Made by a program: the position numbers and the translations under genes
Origin: Streptomyces caelestis
GTDB lineage: Bacteria; Actinomycetota; Actinomycetes; Streptomycetales; Streptomycetaceae
Direction: 5' to 3'
Assembly: GCF_014205255.1 (NCBI RefSeq)
Contig: NZ_JACHNE010000001.1
Location: 310,001-374,000, forward strand
Length of the DNA: 64,000 nucleotides
Part shown: positions 17,143 through 26,473 of the stretch, one piece after another
How positions within the stretch are numbered: position 1 is the first letter of the stretch
Layout of the letters: the number at the start of each line of letters is the position of its first letter
Notes under the pieces: generated by a model
What the model saw: the letters and a program-made list of their open reading frames with translations, nothing else
The model's database searches: none
What the model was told of the DNA's origin: nothing

Positions 17143-18222
17143 GTGAACACCTCACCGGCTCCGAACTATGTTCAGCGACTCCTCGAGGAGAGCGGCCTGA
17201 CGTCGTCCCACGAGCCCATCGACGTGATGCTGGTGAGCATCCTCCTTGAGGACCACTACCACCTCAGCGGGCGCTTGGAGCGAGTAGCGACCGAGAAGGA
17301 CGACACGTTCAGACTCAGCACCGACTCGAGCAACTACCTCGTGAAGGTCTCACCACCCGACGAGGCGGGGGCGGTCGTCGATCTCCAAACCGCCGCGATG
17401 CGCTACCTGGAGACCACCGCTTCGCACTTGCCCGTCCAGCGGGTGAAGCTGACCGCCGACGGAGACGACAATGTCACGATCACGCTGAAGGACGGCAGGA
17501 CTCGGGTCCTGAGGGCGTTCGACTTCGTCGAAGGCCAGGTCCTGGCCCAGACGAACCCGGATGCGGAGCGGCTCGCCGAGGTGGGCGAGATGCTGGGCCT
17601 GATCGACGTGGCGCTCAGGCCGTTCACGCATCCGGCAGACCGGCGAGGTCTGGCATGGGACATCCAGCACTTCCACCAGCTGACCGAACTGGTCGAGCAC
17701 ACGCCGGTTCCCGAGCACCGCCGGTTGGCGCGAGCGGTCTTCCAGCTCTTCGAGGAAACCGTCGTCCCGCAACTGAGCGCTCTCGAAACTCAAGTGATCC
17801 ACGGCGACTTCAGTCCCTACAACGTGGTGGTGGACCCGAAGAGCGATCACTTCGTCACCGGTGTCATCGACTTCGGCGACACCGTACGCAGTGCGGTGAT
17901 CTTCGACCCCGCCGTCCCCATGGCGAACCTGCTCGGCAGGACGCCGGGGCAGCCCTGGCAGGAAGCCTGTGCCTTCGCCGCCGGTTACCAGAGGGAACGG
18001 CCGATCAAGGCCACGGAACTCCCCCTGCTCCCGGTCGCCGCACTGGCACGACTCACCCTGCGCGCGCTCCTCACCAACTGGCGAGCGGAACGCGCACCCG
18101 AACGGCGCGAGTACCTCCTCGATCACGCCAAGGACGACTGGACCAATGTCGAGCGTTCCTTGACGGTGCACCTGGACGACGTCATGGCGCATCTCACGGA
18201 AGCCCGTGGCGGGCATTCCTGA
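17143..18222 (+). CDS. APH-family phosphotransferase (hydroxylysine kinase-like)
   Basis: This 359-residue small-molecule kinase has the aminoglycoside phosphotransferase fold. The catalytic loop is VIHGDFSPYNVVV and the metal-binding motif GVIDFGDTVRSAVIFD. LVKVSPPDEAGAVVDLQTAAM is the ATP-lobe region. The GTG start at 17143 follows AAGGGA. Pairing with the phospholyase-like aminotransferase mirrors the human HYKK/PHYKPL pathway for hydroxylysine, and bacterial proteins that fuse the two activities. The likely role is phosphorylation of a hydroxylated amino compound; the substrate is an inference. Confidence 0.8.
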   Translation: MNTSPAPNYVQRLLEESGLTSSHEPIDVMLVSILLEDHYHLSGRLERVATEKDDTFRLSTDSSNYLVKVSPPDEAGAVVDLQTAAMRYLETTASHLPVQRVKLTADGDDNVTITLKDGRTRVLRAFDFVEGQVLAQTNPDAERLAEVGEMLGLIDVALRPFTHPADRRGLAWDIQHFHQLTELVEHTPVPEHRRLARAVFQLFEETVVPQLSALETQVIHGDFSPYNVVVDPKSDHFVTGVIDFGDTVRSAVIFDPAVPMANLLGRTPGQPWQEACAFAAGYQRERPIKATELPLLPVAALARLTLRALLTNWRAERAPERREYLLDHAKDDWTNVERSLTVHLDDVMAHLTEARGGHS

Positions 18223-18334
18223 GAAGGCGGTTCCGCCCGGCCTTAATTCGCTTGCCCTGGCCACGGGTCAACGCTGCACTGTGGCCAGACACCACGAGTC
18301 GTGGTGCCGGTATCCCCAGGAGGCAGCGGCGGCA

Positions 18335-19564
18335 ATGGAGATTCGTTCCACGACCGATGAGGATCTCGACGTCTTCGTCGACACAGTCCATGCCGCGTTC
18401 GGGCACTTCCCGGAAACCCCGATCGAGGGCGGCGGGCTCTGGTGGTCGGCGCTCGAAATGGACCGCTGCATGCTCGCCCTGACGGCGGACGGGCGGCCCG
18501 TCGGCACCGCCGCCACGCACTCCTTCGAGCTCACCCTGCCCGGTGAGACCCTCGTCCCGGCCCCCGGGGTGACCGCCGTCGGCGTCCTGCCCTCGCACCG
18601 GCGCCAGGGCGTGCTCAGCGCGATGATGCGGCATCAGCTCACCGAGCTGCGGGCCCGCGGGGAGTTCCTTTCCGTGCTGCTGGCCTCTGAGGCCACGATC
18701 TACGGCAGGTTCGGCTACGGACCGGCGACCTACACGGCGCAGCTTACGGTGCCGCGCCACAAGGCCGACCTCGCAGTTCCCCGGTCGCGCGAAGTGGCCC
18801 AGGCACCAGCAACCGGCTCGGACAACAACTCGGTCGAGGTGCTGCGTCGGGCCGAGTGCGGCGAGATCCTGGAAGAGGTCTACGACCGGTATCGCCGCGC
18901 TCAGCCCGGCGCGCTGTCCCGGCCCCACCGGTGGTGGGCCTTGCGTGCGGGGCAGCCCCCCATCTCGCCGGCGCCGCGCTACGTCGCCGTTCACCGGGAC
19001 GCCGACGGCGTCCCGGACGGGTACGCCAGCTACTCGACCGAGTCCGGCACCCTGACGGTCGACGAGACCATCGCCACCGACGACGCCGTCTTCACGGCCC
19101 TGGCCCGGTTCGTACTCGGACACGACCTGGTCTCTCAGGTCGTGTTCAAGCACGTCCCGCCCGAGCACCCGCTGCGCTGGCAGCTCGCGGACTTCCGCGC
19201 CGGCGAGGTGAGCGGCGACATGGACTGGCTCTGGGTGCGGCTGCTGGACGTCCCACGCGCGCTGACCGCGCGCGGCTGGTTCATGGACGGCGAGCTCGTC
19301 CTCGACATCGACGACCCGTTCCTCGGCGAACACGACCGCTACCTGCTGACCATCCGGGACAGCAAGGCCGACTGCGTTCCGACGGACCGGAAGCCCGACC
19401 TGTCCCTGGACATCAGCGACCTGGGCTCCGTCTACCTCGGCGGCACTGCCCCGAGCACGCTCGTGCGTGCCGGACACATCCGGGCCCACCGTCCGGGCGC
19501 GTCCACCCTCGCTGACGCTCTCTTCCGCGCCGACCGCTCCCCGCACTGCCTGCACTGGTTCTGA
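18335..19564 (+). CDS. Eis-like GNAT N-acetyltransferase
   Basis: This 409-residue protein has the three-part architecture of Eis enzymes. A GNAT domain comes first, with the acetyl-CoA loop VTAVGVLPSHRRQGVLSAMM. A second degenerate GNAT region and an SCP2-like C-terminal domain follow, ending in LFRADRSPHCLHWF. The terminal LHWF carboxylate and a Tyr in ATIYGRFGYGPAT fit the Eis active site. Eis proteins acetylate amines, including aminoglycosides, at several positions. AGGAGG lies 13 bases before the ATG at 18335. It stands alone between the kinase operon and a regulatory pair. Confidence 0.9.
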   Translation: MEIRSTTDEDLDVFVDTVHAAFGHFPETPIEGGGLWWSALEMDRCMLALTADGRPVGTAATHSFELTLPGETLVPAPGVTAVGVLPSHRRQGVLSAMMRHQLTELRARGEFLSVLLASEATIYGRFGYGPATYTAQLTVPRHKADLAVPRSREVAQAPATGSDNNSVEVLRRAECGEILEEVYDRYRRAQPGALSRPHRWWALRAGQPPISPAPRYVAVHRDADGVPDGYASYSTESGTLTVDETIATDDAVFTALARFVLGHDLVSQVVFKHVPPEHPLRWQLADFRAGEVSGDMDWLWVRLLDVPRALTARGWFMDGELVLDIDDPFLGEHDRYLLTIRDSKADCVPTDRKPDLSLDISDLGSVYLGGTAPSTLVRAGHIRAHRPGASTLADALFRADRSPHCLHWF

Positions 19565-19661
19565 CCGCGCTCGCAGACGGTCTCCAAGGTCGCCAGGGCC
19601 TGTTCCCGGCCCTCCGTGCAGGAAGACGGCGCGGGAAAGGGGTCAGGCGCGGCGAAAGCCG

Positions 19662-20135
19662 TTACAGCCGACGGCCGGTGACGTCCCCGCCGGGATCGTC
19701 GGCCAGCACGATCGCTGTGGTGATCCGCTTGCCCACGGGTTCGCGGTGGACCGTGAAGCTCTGGCAGGCCGCCATGACGATCTCCAGCCCGTGCTGGCCG
19801 ATCCGCAACGGGTCGGGCCCAAGAATCGCCGGTGGCGTCGGGTTGCTGTCCCACACGGTCACCTTCACCGAGCCGCCGGTGACTTCCAGCGTCAGCAGGC
19901 AGGGGCCGGGTGCGTACTTGCGGGCGTTCGTCACCAGCTCGCTGACCACGAGCTGAACCATGCCCATCGCGCGCCCGGACACCGGCAGCCCGTGCACCGC
20001 CTGGACATCGCTGAGGAAGCTGCGGGCCAGATCGCGGGCGACGGCGATGTCCTCGCTTCCCTCGAACGCCCCCGACACCGATACGAGGTTCTCCACCAGA
20101 GACTGCCCGCCCTCACCGCCCGCCGTCTGCTCCAT
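19662..20135 (-). CDS. RsbW-like ATP-binding protein
   Basis: This 157-residue GHKL ATPase is of the anti-sigma-factor kind. The N box is LVVSELVTNARKYA, the G1 box VWDSNPTPPAIL, and the G2 box reads GQHGLEIVMAAC instead of the usual GRGL. The ATG at 20135 follows GGGGAGGGG. It diverges from a GAF/SpoIIE phosphatase, and such pairs usually regulate an anti-sigma-antagonist switch. No STAS antagonist or sigma factor is visible nearby. Confidence 0.88.
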   Translation of the reverse strand: MEQTAGGEGGQSLVENLVSVSGAFEGSEDIAVARDLARSFLSDVQAVHGLPVSGRAMGMVQLVVSELVTNARKYAPGPCLLTLEVTGGSVKVTVWDSNPTPPAILGPDPLRIGQHGLEIVMAACQSFTVHREPVGKRITTAIVLADDPGGDVTGRRL

Positions 20136-20341
20136 GCCGACCCATCCCCTCCCCTGTACTCAAACGTGCTGCGACCCGTTTACCCCCGAGCCTTCCCATC
20201 ATGCGTGCGGTGCGGTCAGGAGAGTGACGTCTCCGGAGGTCCTTCCTGTTCCGGCGTCGTACAGACTGAGGCATGCGTCACAGCCGTGCTGTGCCTGTCG
20301 CGTCGGCGGGAAAGCGAGTTGGCAACCTGAAGGAGGCTGAC

Positions 20342-21544
20342 GTGGTACGCGATCGGATCGGACTGGCTGAGGTGCTGACAGCGGCGGAGGAAGCCGCACC
20401 GGTGGCCTCTCTCGATGTCGTGGCGCGCAACCTGCGCGAGCGGTTCGGGGCGCGGCACGTGTCGTTCCTGTGCGTCGACGTCGTCGGCCAGCGCCTGCTG
20501 CGGGTCAGCGAGGAGGCTGCTACGCGACAGGAGCGCCGCGCCGAACAGGTGCCCTTCGACGACAGCATCTACGACGAGGTCCTGCGCGCCCAGGCGCTGG
20601 TGCAGGTGCCGGAGGGCGAGCGCGGGCAGCGGGTGCTCGCCCCCGTCACCAACCGCGGCGACGCCGTCGGTGTCCTGGAGCTGTTCCTTCCCCAGGTCAC
20701 ACAGGATGTGCTGGAGCAGGTGGAAAAGGCCGCGCACGCGCTGGCGTACATCATCGTCACCGACCGCCGGTTCACCGACCTCTACCACTGGAGCAACCGC
20801 ACCACCTCGGTCAGCCTGGCCGCGGAGATCCAGCGCCAGCTGCTGCCGTCGGCCCCTTCCTGCGAGGCCGCCGAGTTCACCCTCGCCGGCGCCCTGGTCC
20901 CGGCGGCCGACATCGCCGGTGACACCTACGACTACTCCCTCGACCACGACACCCTGCACCTGTCCATCACCGACGCCATGGGCCACGACGTCGACGCCGC
21001 CCTCATGGCCACCCTCCTGGTCAACGCCTCCCGTGGCGCCCGCCGCGCCGGAATGGACCTGGCCGAACAGGCCCGCCAGACCCACCAGGCCCTCCTCGAC
21101 CACGGCAGACGCACTTTCGCCACCGGCCAATTGCTGCGCATCGCTCTGGACGGGACCAGCGCCCACCTCGTCAACGCAGGCCACCCCTGGCCCCTACGGC
21201 TGCGCGACGGCAGGGTCGACGAACTGCGCCTCGCCGTGAACCTGCCCTTCGGCGTCCCCGCGCACAAGGGTCCCTACCAGGTGCAGGACCTCGACCTGCG
21301 CCCCGGTGACCGCCTCCTGCTCTACACCGACGGCATGCAGGAACGCCAAGCGGAAAAAGTCGACCTCCCCGGCATCATCCGTGACACCGCCGCCGAACAC
21401 CCGCGCGAGGTCGCGCGTAATCTGGCCACCACAGTCACCGACGCCTGCAACGGCCATCCGGAAGACGACGCCACCGTCCTGTGTTTGGACTGGTACGGTC
21501 CCCATTCCGCTGGCCGCCGCGCGAATGCCGAGATCGACACCTGA
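20342..21544 (+). CDS. GAF-SpoIIE type PP2C phosphatase
   Basis: This 400-residue protein has an N-terminal GAF-like sensor (about 1-150: [41 protein letters not shown]). A PP2C/SpoIIE phosphatase follows: [46 protein letters not shown] and [12 protein letters not shown], ending [12 protein letters not shown]. The GTG at 20342 has AAGGAGG five bases upstream, much better than an in-frame start at 20273. It probably dephosphorylates an anti-sigma antagonist. It is divergent from, and probably functionally linked to, the ATPase at 19662-20135. Confidence 0.92.
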   Translation: MVRDRIGLAEVLTAAEEAAPVASLDVVARNLRERFGARHVSFLCVDVVGQRLLRVSEEAATRQERRAEQVPFDDSIYDEVLRAQALVQVPEGERGQRVLAPVTNRGDAVGVLELFLPQVTQDVLEQVEKAAHALAYIIVTDRRFTDLYHWSNRTTSVSLAAEIQRQLLPSAPSCEAAEFTLAGALVPAADIAGDTYDYSLDHDTLHLSITDAMGHDVDAALMATLLVNASRGARRAGMDLAEQARQTHQALLDHGRRTFATGQLLRIALDGTSAHLVNAGHPWPLRLRDGRVDELRLAVNLPFGVPAHKGPYQVQDLDLRPGDRLLLYTDGMQERQAEKVDLPGIIRDTAAEHPREVARNLATTVTDACNGHPEDDATVLCLDWYGPHSAGRRANAEIDT

Positions 21545-21868
21545 CCTGGTCCGCGAGGACGTCGCGGGTCCTGGTGCCGAAGGCTGTCACCCCGGTCCGG
21601 CCGGAGGGACCCGGAAGCATCGCAAGCGGCGCCACAGCCTGCCGCCGTGCTCCGAGCAGCAGGACCACGGTTCCGTTGGCGTACCACTCCTTCAACGGCA
21701 AGGCTGGTTGGTCGTCACTGTCGCCACCCTGATGCCCCTGGCAGATCGCCCAGGCCCTCACCGGGCAGGCCGTACACCGTCTGCTGCCGAAGGTGCCCGC
21801 GGTCGACGCCGACGCCATCCCGGAGGAGTTCGTAGACACCACGACCAGCGTGTGCACCGCTCGGCTGC
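21545..21868. other. Convergent intergenic region
   Basis: There is no supported gene here. A plus-strand stretch near 21740-21860 reads QALTGQAVHRLLPKVP followed by PEEFVDTTTSV, which looks like coding sequence but has no start or recognised family. It may be a gene fragment. Confidence 0.4.
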
Positions 21869-23374
21869 TCAGCGCTGCCAGGTGTTCGCCGTGGCGTTCT
21901 CGGCGGATGTGGCCTTCACCGGCTCGGTGACCTTCACCGGTTCCGTGCCCGTCGCGCTGTGGCGTTCGGCCCAGCTCTCCAGGGCCGTGCGGCAGGCGTG
22001 GTCGAGGTGGTGCAGACCCGAGAGGTCCAGCTCGACCGGGCGGTCCTGCGGCAGGGCCTCCAGGCTGTCGAGGATCTTCGGCAGCCGCAGGAAGGTGGCG
22101 TTGCCCGACAGGTAGACCTGGATGGGACCGGCGCCCTTGTCTATGACCTCGAGCCTGACGTGCGAGGCCTCCCAGGCGGTCTTGACGACCGACAGGGCCA
22201 GACCGATCAGGACGCCCTCGAACATGTTCACGGCGACGATCGACACCGCGGTGACCACGAGGATCAGCGCCTCGCCCTTGTGAGCCCGCCACAGCGCCGC
22301 GACCTGGCGGAACGGGATCAGCTTCCAGCCCGCGTGCACCAGGATGCCGGCGAGGGCGGGAAGCGGGATCAGGGCCAGGGCCCACGGCATCGCGGCGGCG
22401 AACAGCAGCAGCCACACCCCGTGCAGCACACGGGACGCCTTGGTCTTCGCACCCGCGTTGACATTGGCGGAGCTGCGTACGATCACCGCGGTCATGGGCA
22501 GCGCGCCGAGCAGACCGCACACGGTGTTGCCCGCGCCCTGGGCGATCATCTCCTTGTTGTACTGGGTGCGCGGACCGTCGTGCAGCCGGTCCACGGCCGC
22601 CGCGCTGAACAGGCTCTCCGCCGAGGCGATCAGCGCGAACGCGATGATCGTGCCCCAGATGGCCGGGCCGGCCAGCTGGCCGAGGGCGTCGGTCCCGGGC
22701 GGCTGGATGACGCCGAGCAGGCCCTCCACCTCGACGGTGGCGACCGGCAGGCTGAGGGTGAGCGTGGCGACCGTGGCCAGGACCACCGCCGCCAGGGCGC
22801 CCGGCACGGACTGCACGGCCTTCGGCAGCTTCTTCCACAGCACGATGACGGCGATGGTGCCCGCGCCGATCGCGAGCGAGATCAGAGCCTCGGTGCTGCC
22901 CAGGGCGTCGGCGAACGCCCCCGGCAGACCGGCGATCTTGCCGATGCCGGTCCCCGGGGCCTTCAGGCCCGCCGCCGCGTAGATCTGCCCGGCGATGATC
23001 ACCAGACCGATACCGCAGAGCATGCCCTCGACGACTGCGACGGAAATCGCCCGGAACCAGCGGCCGATCTTCAGAAAGCCCATGGCGAGCTGAAGCAGAC
23101 CGGCCATCAGCACGATCACACCGAGCGCGGCCACGCCGAACTCGCTGACCGCCTCGAAGACGATCACGGTCATGCCGGCGGCGGGCCCGGACACCTGGAG
23201 GCTGCTGCCGGGCAGGAGACCGGTGACGAGACCGCCCACGATGCCGGTGATCAGGCCGAGTTCGGCCGGGACACCGGAGGCGACCGCGACACCGACACAC
23301 AGCGGCACGGCGACCAGGAAGACGACGACGGAGGCGAGGAAGTCCCGCCGAAGGTAAGGAAACTTCGACAGCAT
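21869..23374 (-). CDS. SulP-family anion (possibly bicarbonate) transporter
   Basis: This 501-residue membrane protein has ten or more hydrophobic segments. It carries the SulP signatures FLVAVPLCVGVAVASGVP and TGLLPGSSLQVSGPAAG, and a cytoplasmic STAS domain near the C-terminus (VYLSGNATFLRLPKILDSL, VELDLSGLHHLDH). The ATG at 23374 has GGGGGAG upstream; an in-frame GTG at 23392 overlaps the previous gene. SulP proteins carry sulfate, bicarbonate or dicarboxylates. Carbonic anhydrase neighbours point to bicarbonate, and here a crippled carbonic anhydrase gene ends 2 bp upstream. Confidence 0.92.
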   Translation of the reverse strand: MLSKFPYLRRDFLASVVVFLVAVPLCVGVAVASGVPAELGLITGIVGGLVTGLLPGSSLQVSGPAAGMTVIVFEAVSEFGVAALGVIVLMAGLLQLAMGFLKIGRWFRAISVAVVEGMLCGIGLVIIAGQIYAAAGLKAPGTGIGKIAGLPGAFADALGSTEALISLAIGAGTIAVIVLWKKLPKAVQSVPGALAAVVLATVATLTLSLPVATVEVEGLLGVIQPPGTDALGQLAGPAIWGTIIAFALIASAESLFSAAAVDRLHDGPRTQYNKEMIAQGAGNTVCGLLGALPMTAVIVRSSANVNAGAKTKASRVLHGVWLLLFAAAMPWALALIPLPALAGILVHAGWKLIPFRQVAALWRAHKGEALILVVTAVSIVAVNMFEGVLIGLALSVVKTAWEASHVRLEVIDKGAGPIQVYLSGNATFLRLPKILDSLEALPQDRPVELDLSGLHHLDHACRTALESWAERHSATGTEPVKVTEPVKATSAENATANTWQR

Positions 23375-23376
23375 GG

Positions 23377-23589
23377 TCACCAACTCCCCCACAGCATCTC
23401 GAAGGTGCCGGACTCTGCGTGGCGCTCCCGCACCACGCCGGTGTGCACCAGCGCGGCGTACTCGATCGTGGCCTTCTCGCCAGTGGGGATGGCGGTGGCA
23501 TACGGCGGAACGATGTGGCCCGCGGCGAGGCCGGCGAGCTCCTTAGGGCGCTGTCCGAATAAGCGGGCGTTGTCGACGAGGGGCTGCAT
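23377..23589 (-). pseudogene. Beta-carbonic anhydrase with two in-frame internal deletions
   Basis: The 70-residue frame keeps three parts of a beta-carbonic anhydrase: the N-terminus MQPLVDNARLFGQRPKELAG, the middle IVPPYATAIPTGEKATIEYA, and the C-terminus VHTGVVRERHAESGTFEML. The two missing pieces would have held the zinc ligands (the CxDSR segment and the HSHCGA segment), so it cannot be an active enzyme. The frame is nonetheless intact, with a strong AGGAGGTCACC ahead of the ATG, and it ends 2 bp before the SulP start. It may now serve only to couple SulP translation. Confidence 0.75.
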
Positions 23590-23795
23590 GGTGGGGTGAC
23601 CTCCTGGCGCGCCGTGGGGTACGCGTCGGACTTACCGGGCACGGGGGCTGTGGGGTACGTGCTCTACGGCTCAGCAGCGGAAGACCTGCAGTGCGGCCGG
23701 CGAGCGGGCTGCCGTCCCATCTCGACGTGCCGTGACTTCGCACCTCGGAACATGAACCCCCCTCAAGGCAGCCCATTACCTTTTGTGTGTACCAA

Positions 23796-23817
23796 TGATC
23801 GGTCAATGGTCGGTCAA
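23796..23817 (-). promoter_or_regulatory. Direct repeat upstream of the carbonic anhydrase/SulP operon
   Basis: On the minus strand two adjacent 11-mers read TTGACCGACCA and TTGACCGATCA, in a locally AT-rich promoter region. TTGACC may serve as a -35 element or the repeat may bind a regulator. Paired GTTAAC hexamers lie just upstream in the same spacer. Confidence 0.35.
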
Positions 23818-24030
23818 GAACACGTTAACTCGGCAAAGTCGATTGCGGGGTTAACCGGGCGTTTGCAGGTCAAGAGAGCCTGAAAACAGAAGTGGAGTTG
23901 GCGAGAAGCTGTCACTGCCTCAAACAAGGGCACATTTGTGTGGTCACGCGACCTTCACACCCTGCCCTCCATCGGTCACGTCGCGACGGGGCACTCGTGC
24001 AGTGACGCACACGCGGAGGGGTGATCGGAT

Positions 24031-24234
24031 GTGATCGTCGCTGTGGCCGTTCTCTTACTGCCCGTGCTTGGAGGGCTGCTTGCCGGTATGGCCTGGTGGG
24101 AGGAGCGGGTGTTCCGCCCGTCTGACGCGCCACGTCACGCCGGCACCCGTCGTCACCTGCGGCTGATCCGCGGAGAGCGCGATGCTCCGGCGCATGAACC
24201 ACACACCGGGGCACGGCGGCGCCACGCCGCTTGA
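24031..24234 (+). CDS. Small membrane protein
   Basis: This 67-residue protein has one N-terminal hydrophobic helix, MIVAVAVLLLPVLGGLLAGM, followed by a short basic tail with RHLRLIRGERDAP. Many Streptomyces genomes have short proteins of this kind with no assigned role. The GTG at 24031 has GGAGGGG roughly ten bases upstream. No partner gene is evident. Confidence 0.55.
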   Translation: MIVAVAVLLLPVLGGLLAGMAWWEERVFRPSDAPRHAGTRRHLRLIRGERDAPAHEPHTGARRRHAA

Positions 24235-24412
24235 CGAGACGGCGTAGCGTCCGGTGTCGCGGGCGCATCCTTGTCGTGGCCGAGCATCTTCCACGCCGGT
24301 TCGAGGCTTTCCCCTGCTCACCCCTTTTCCGCGACGGCACACCGGCCGTACGAGCGCGGCGCCCACGGCCACCGCCAGCAGCACGGTTCTTGTGGGCGCT
24401 GTTCGAGCGGCG

Positions 24413-24460
24413 CTCAGCCTGATGCGACGCCACTCAGCCTGATGCGACGCCACTCAGACT
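24413..24460. repeat. 20-bp tandem repeat
   Basis: Two perfect copies of CTCAGCCTGATGCGACGCCA and a partial third lie at the 3' end of the minus-strand PAP2 gene. Confidence 0.9.
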
Positions 24461-25824
24461 GGTTCGGGTTGCGGTTCCGGTTGCCGCGCGGCTGCAGCCG
24501 CCGGTTCCCACAGTCTGGCGGCCCGTACGTAGCCGTAGACGACTGAGGTCATCGCCAGAATGAGAAGTGATCCGGACACCCCCTGATGTCTGGCCATCTC
24601 CATCGGAACATAGCGGTACGACACCAAAAGCGCGGCGAAGACCGTAGCGCCGTAGACGACCAGCTGGATCCCCCGCCGGTCCCAGCCACGGTCGAGCGAA
24701 CGCAGCGCTGCCTCGACAGTGAGCGCGAACACCACACCGGCGATGAGATCCACGCCGTAGTGGTAACCGAAACCCAGCGTCGCGGCGAGCGTGGCGATCA
24801 GCCAGAACGCACCGGCGAACCGCAGGATTCGTGGGCCCTTGCGGGTGTGAATGAAGATCGCGGTGGCCCACGCCGTGTGCAGGCTGGGCATGCAGTTTCG
24901 GGGGGTGATCTGGTCGTACGGCATCACCTGCGGCGTGGTGATCGGCAGCGGCGTGTGCGGCCAGAGATTGGCTGCCGCCCATTGCACGCCGCCGGTGCCG
25001 GAGGCGCCCGGCCCGTAGGCGAAGACCGGTCCGACCACCGGAAAAATCATGTAGATGCCCGGCCCGAGGAGGCCGATCACCAGGAACGTGCGCACCACAT
25101 GATGGCGCGGGAAGCGGCGCTCGACCACTACGTGACGCAGCTGGTACAGCGCGACGACAATCGCGGCCACCGCGAGCTTTGCGTAGACCAAGTCGAGGAT
25201 ATGGATGCCGATCGGGCCGGTGGCCTGGAGAAGGCGGCCTGCCGTCCACGAAGGGTTGCCCAGCGCGTGATCGGCGGTTGCCACGTACTGGTCGAGCACC
25301 GCCGGGCGGGTCTTCGAGGTGATCAGGAGCCAAGTGTCGCCGGTTTTGCGGCCGGCCACCAGCAGCAGACCCAGCCCCACGCCCTTCAGCAGGAGGACGC
25401 GTTCCCGGCCGGTGCGGCGCGTAACTGCGATGACCGCACAGCCCAGCATCACCCACAACGCGCCGCTGCCGAAGAAGTCGAAGAAATGGCCGTCGGTCAC
25501 TTTGGCGCCGGCCGCCCACCGCACCAGCGCGAAGACGACGTCGATACCGATCGCGACACCAGCCGCGATGATCCGTTGCGGCCAGGTGAGCACCACCGAC
25601 ATCAACGCCAAACCACCGTAGAGCGGCCCCGGCTTCGGGGCGAGTATCAGCCCTTTCAGCTGGTTGGTGATCGGCCCCGGCTGACCGTAGCGGCGTGCGG
25701 CGATCTCCAGTGCGACAAGGAGTGCAAGAGCCGCCACACCCGCTGTGGCCCACAGCATCACTCGCCACTGACGCTCAGCAGCCAACCCACTTCTGCTGTT
25801 TATTCGCGAAAACACCTGCGGCAT
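24454..25824 (-). CDS. PAP2-superfamily membrane phosphatase/phosphotransferase
   Basis: This protein of about 456 residues has many transmembrane helices. Its C-terminal half carries a PAP2 active site, NCMPSLHTAWATAIF and GFGYHYGVDLIAGVV, as in inositol-phosphorylceramide synthase-like enzymes. It probably acts on a lipid phosphate at the outer face of the membrane. The ATG at 25824 has no separate ribosome site; instead TATATC lies about seven bases upstream, compatible with a leaderless transcript. The upstream 60 bases are unusually AT-rich for this genome. Confidence 0.82.
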   Translation of the reverse strand: MPQVFSRINSRSGLAAERQWRVMLWATAGVAALALLVALEIAARRYGQPGPITNQLKGLILAPKPGPLYGGLALMSVVLTWPQRIIAAGVAIGIDVVFALVRWAAGAKVTDGHFFDFFGSGALWVMLGCAVIAVTRRTGRERVLLLKGVGLGLLLVAGRKTGDTWLLITSKTRPAVLDQYVATADHALGNPSWTAGRLLQATGPIGIHILDLVYAKLAVAAIVVALYQLRHVVVERRFPRHHVVRTFLVIGLLGPGIYMIFPVVGPVFAYGPGASGTGGVQWAAANLWPHTPLPITTPQVMPYDQITPRNCMPSLHTAWATAIFIHTRKGPRILRFAGAFWLIATLAATLGFGYHYGVDLIAGVVFALTVEAALRSLDRGWDRRGIQLVVYGATVFAALLVSYRYVPMEMARHQGVSGSLLILAMTSVVYGYVRAARLWEPAAAAARQPEPQPEPV

Positions 25825-25891
25825 CCTAGATATAAATTTTTCGACCGATTTGCCTGATATGGGTTCAATGGATAAACAACAATGGGACCAA

Positions 25892-26473
25892 TCATCGCGA
25901 GTCCGAGTCGCGGTCGACGCATTCGCCGGCTGTGACGAGTCCTGTCTCGTAGGCCAGGACGACGGCTTGGGCACGTTCGCGCAGGGGCAGCTTGGCGAAG
26001 ATGCGGGCCACATGGGTCTTTACTGTCGCTTCGCTCAGCGTCAGTTCCCGCGCGAGTTCGGTGTTGGACAGGCCTCTGCCCATGAGCGTCAGCACCTCGC
26101 GTTCGCGTGGCGTCAGTACGGCAAGGTCGCGGTGGACAGCGGGGGTTGCCGAACCGGGAGCGGTCCGTGCGGCGCCGGCGGCGTAGACGTAGGAGTCGAG
26201 GTCGAAGGTGGTCAGCATGATCACTCGGCAGCCCGGGGCTTGTGCGAGGACGTGGCGGGCGGCTTCCAGGCCGTCCATGTTCGGCATGCGGATGTCCATG
26301 AGGACGACGTCGGGCCGCAGCCGGCGCACCGCTGTGACTGCTTCGGCTCCGTCCGCTGCTTCACCGGCCACGTCGATGCCACGTGCGGTGAGGATCAGGC
26401 GGAATCCGGTGCGGACCAGTTCCTGGTCGTCGGCGATCACGACGCGGGGTGAGGGCTCGGTGGGTGTGGTCAT
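25892..26473 (-). CDS. NarL-family response regulator with a shortened receiver domain
   Basis: This 193-residue protein has a receiver domain with the acidic pair ADD (residues 14-16) and phospho-acceptor Asp60 in VVLMDIRMPNMDG. A LuxR-type helix-turn-helix follows (LTPREREVLTLMGRGLSN, EATVKTHVARIFAKL). After FDLDSYVYAAG the sequence jumps to an Ala/Pro linker. The usual GASGFLLKD segment with the conserved Lys and the last receiver helix, some 35-40 residues, is missing in frame. The start codon overlaps the kinase stop (ATGA). Phospho-signalling is probably impaired. Confidence 0.9.
   Translation of the reverse strand: MTTPTEPSPRVVIADDQELVRTGFRLILTARGIDVAGEAADGAEAVTAVRRLRPDVVLMDIRMPNMDGLEAARHVLAQAPGCRVIMLTTFDLDSYVYAAGAARTAPGSATPAVHRDLAVLTPREREVLTLMGRGLSNTELARELTLSEATVKTHVARIFAKLPLRERAQAVVLAYETGLVTAGECVDRDSDSR

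Noticed and set aside
24235..24453. Possible small gene between the membrane protein and PAP2 gene
   Set aside because: Open frames are short, lack ribosome sites and end in a tandem repeat.
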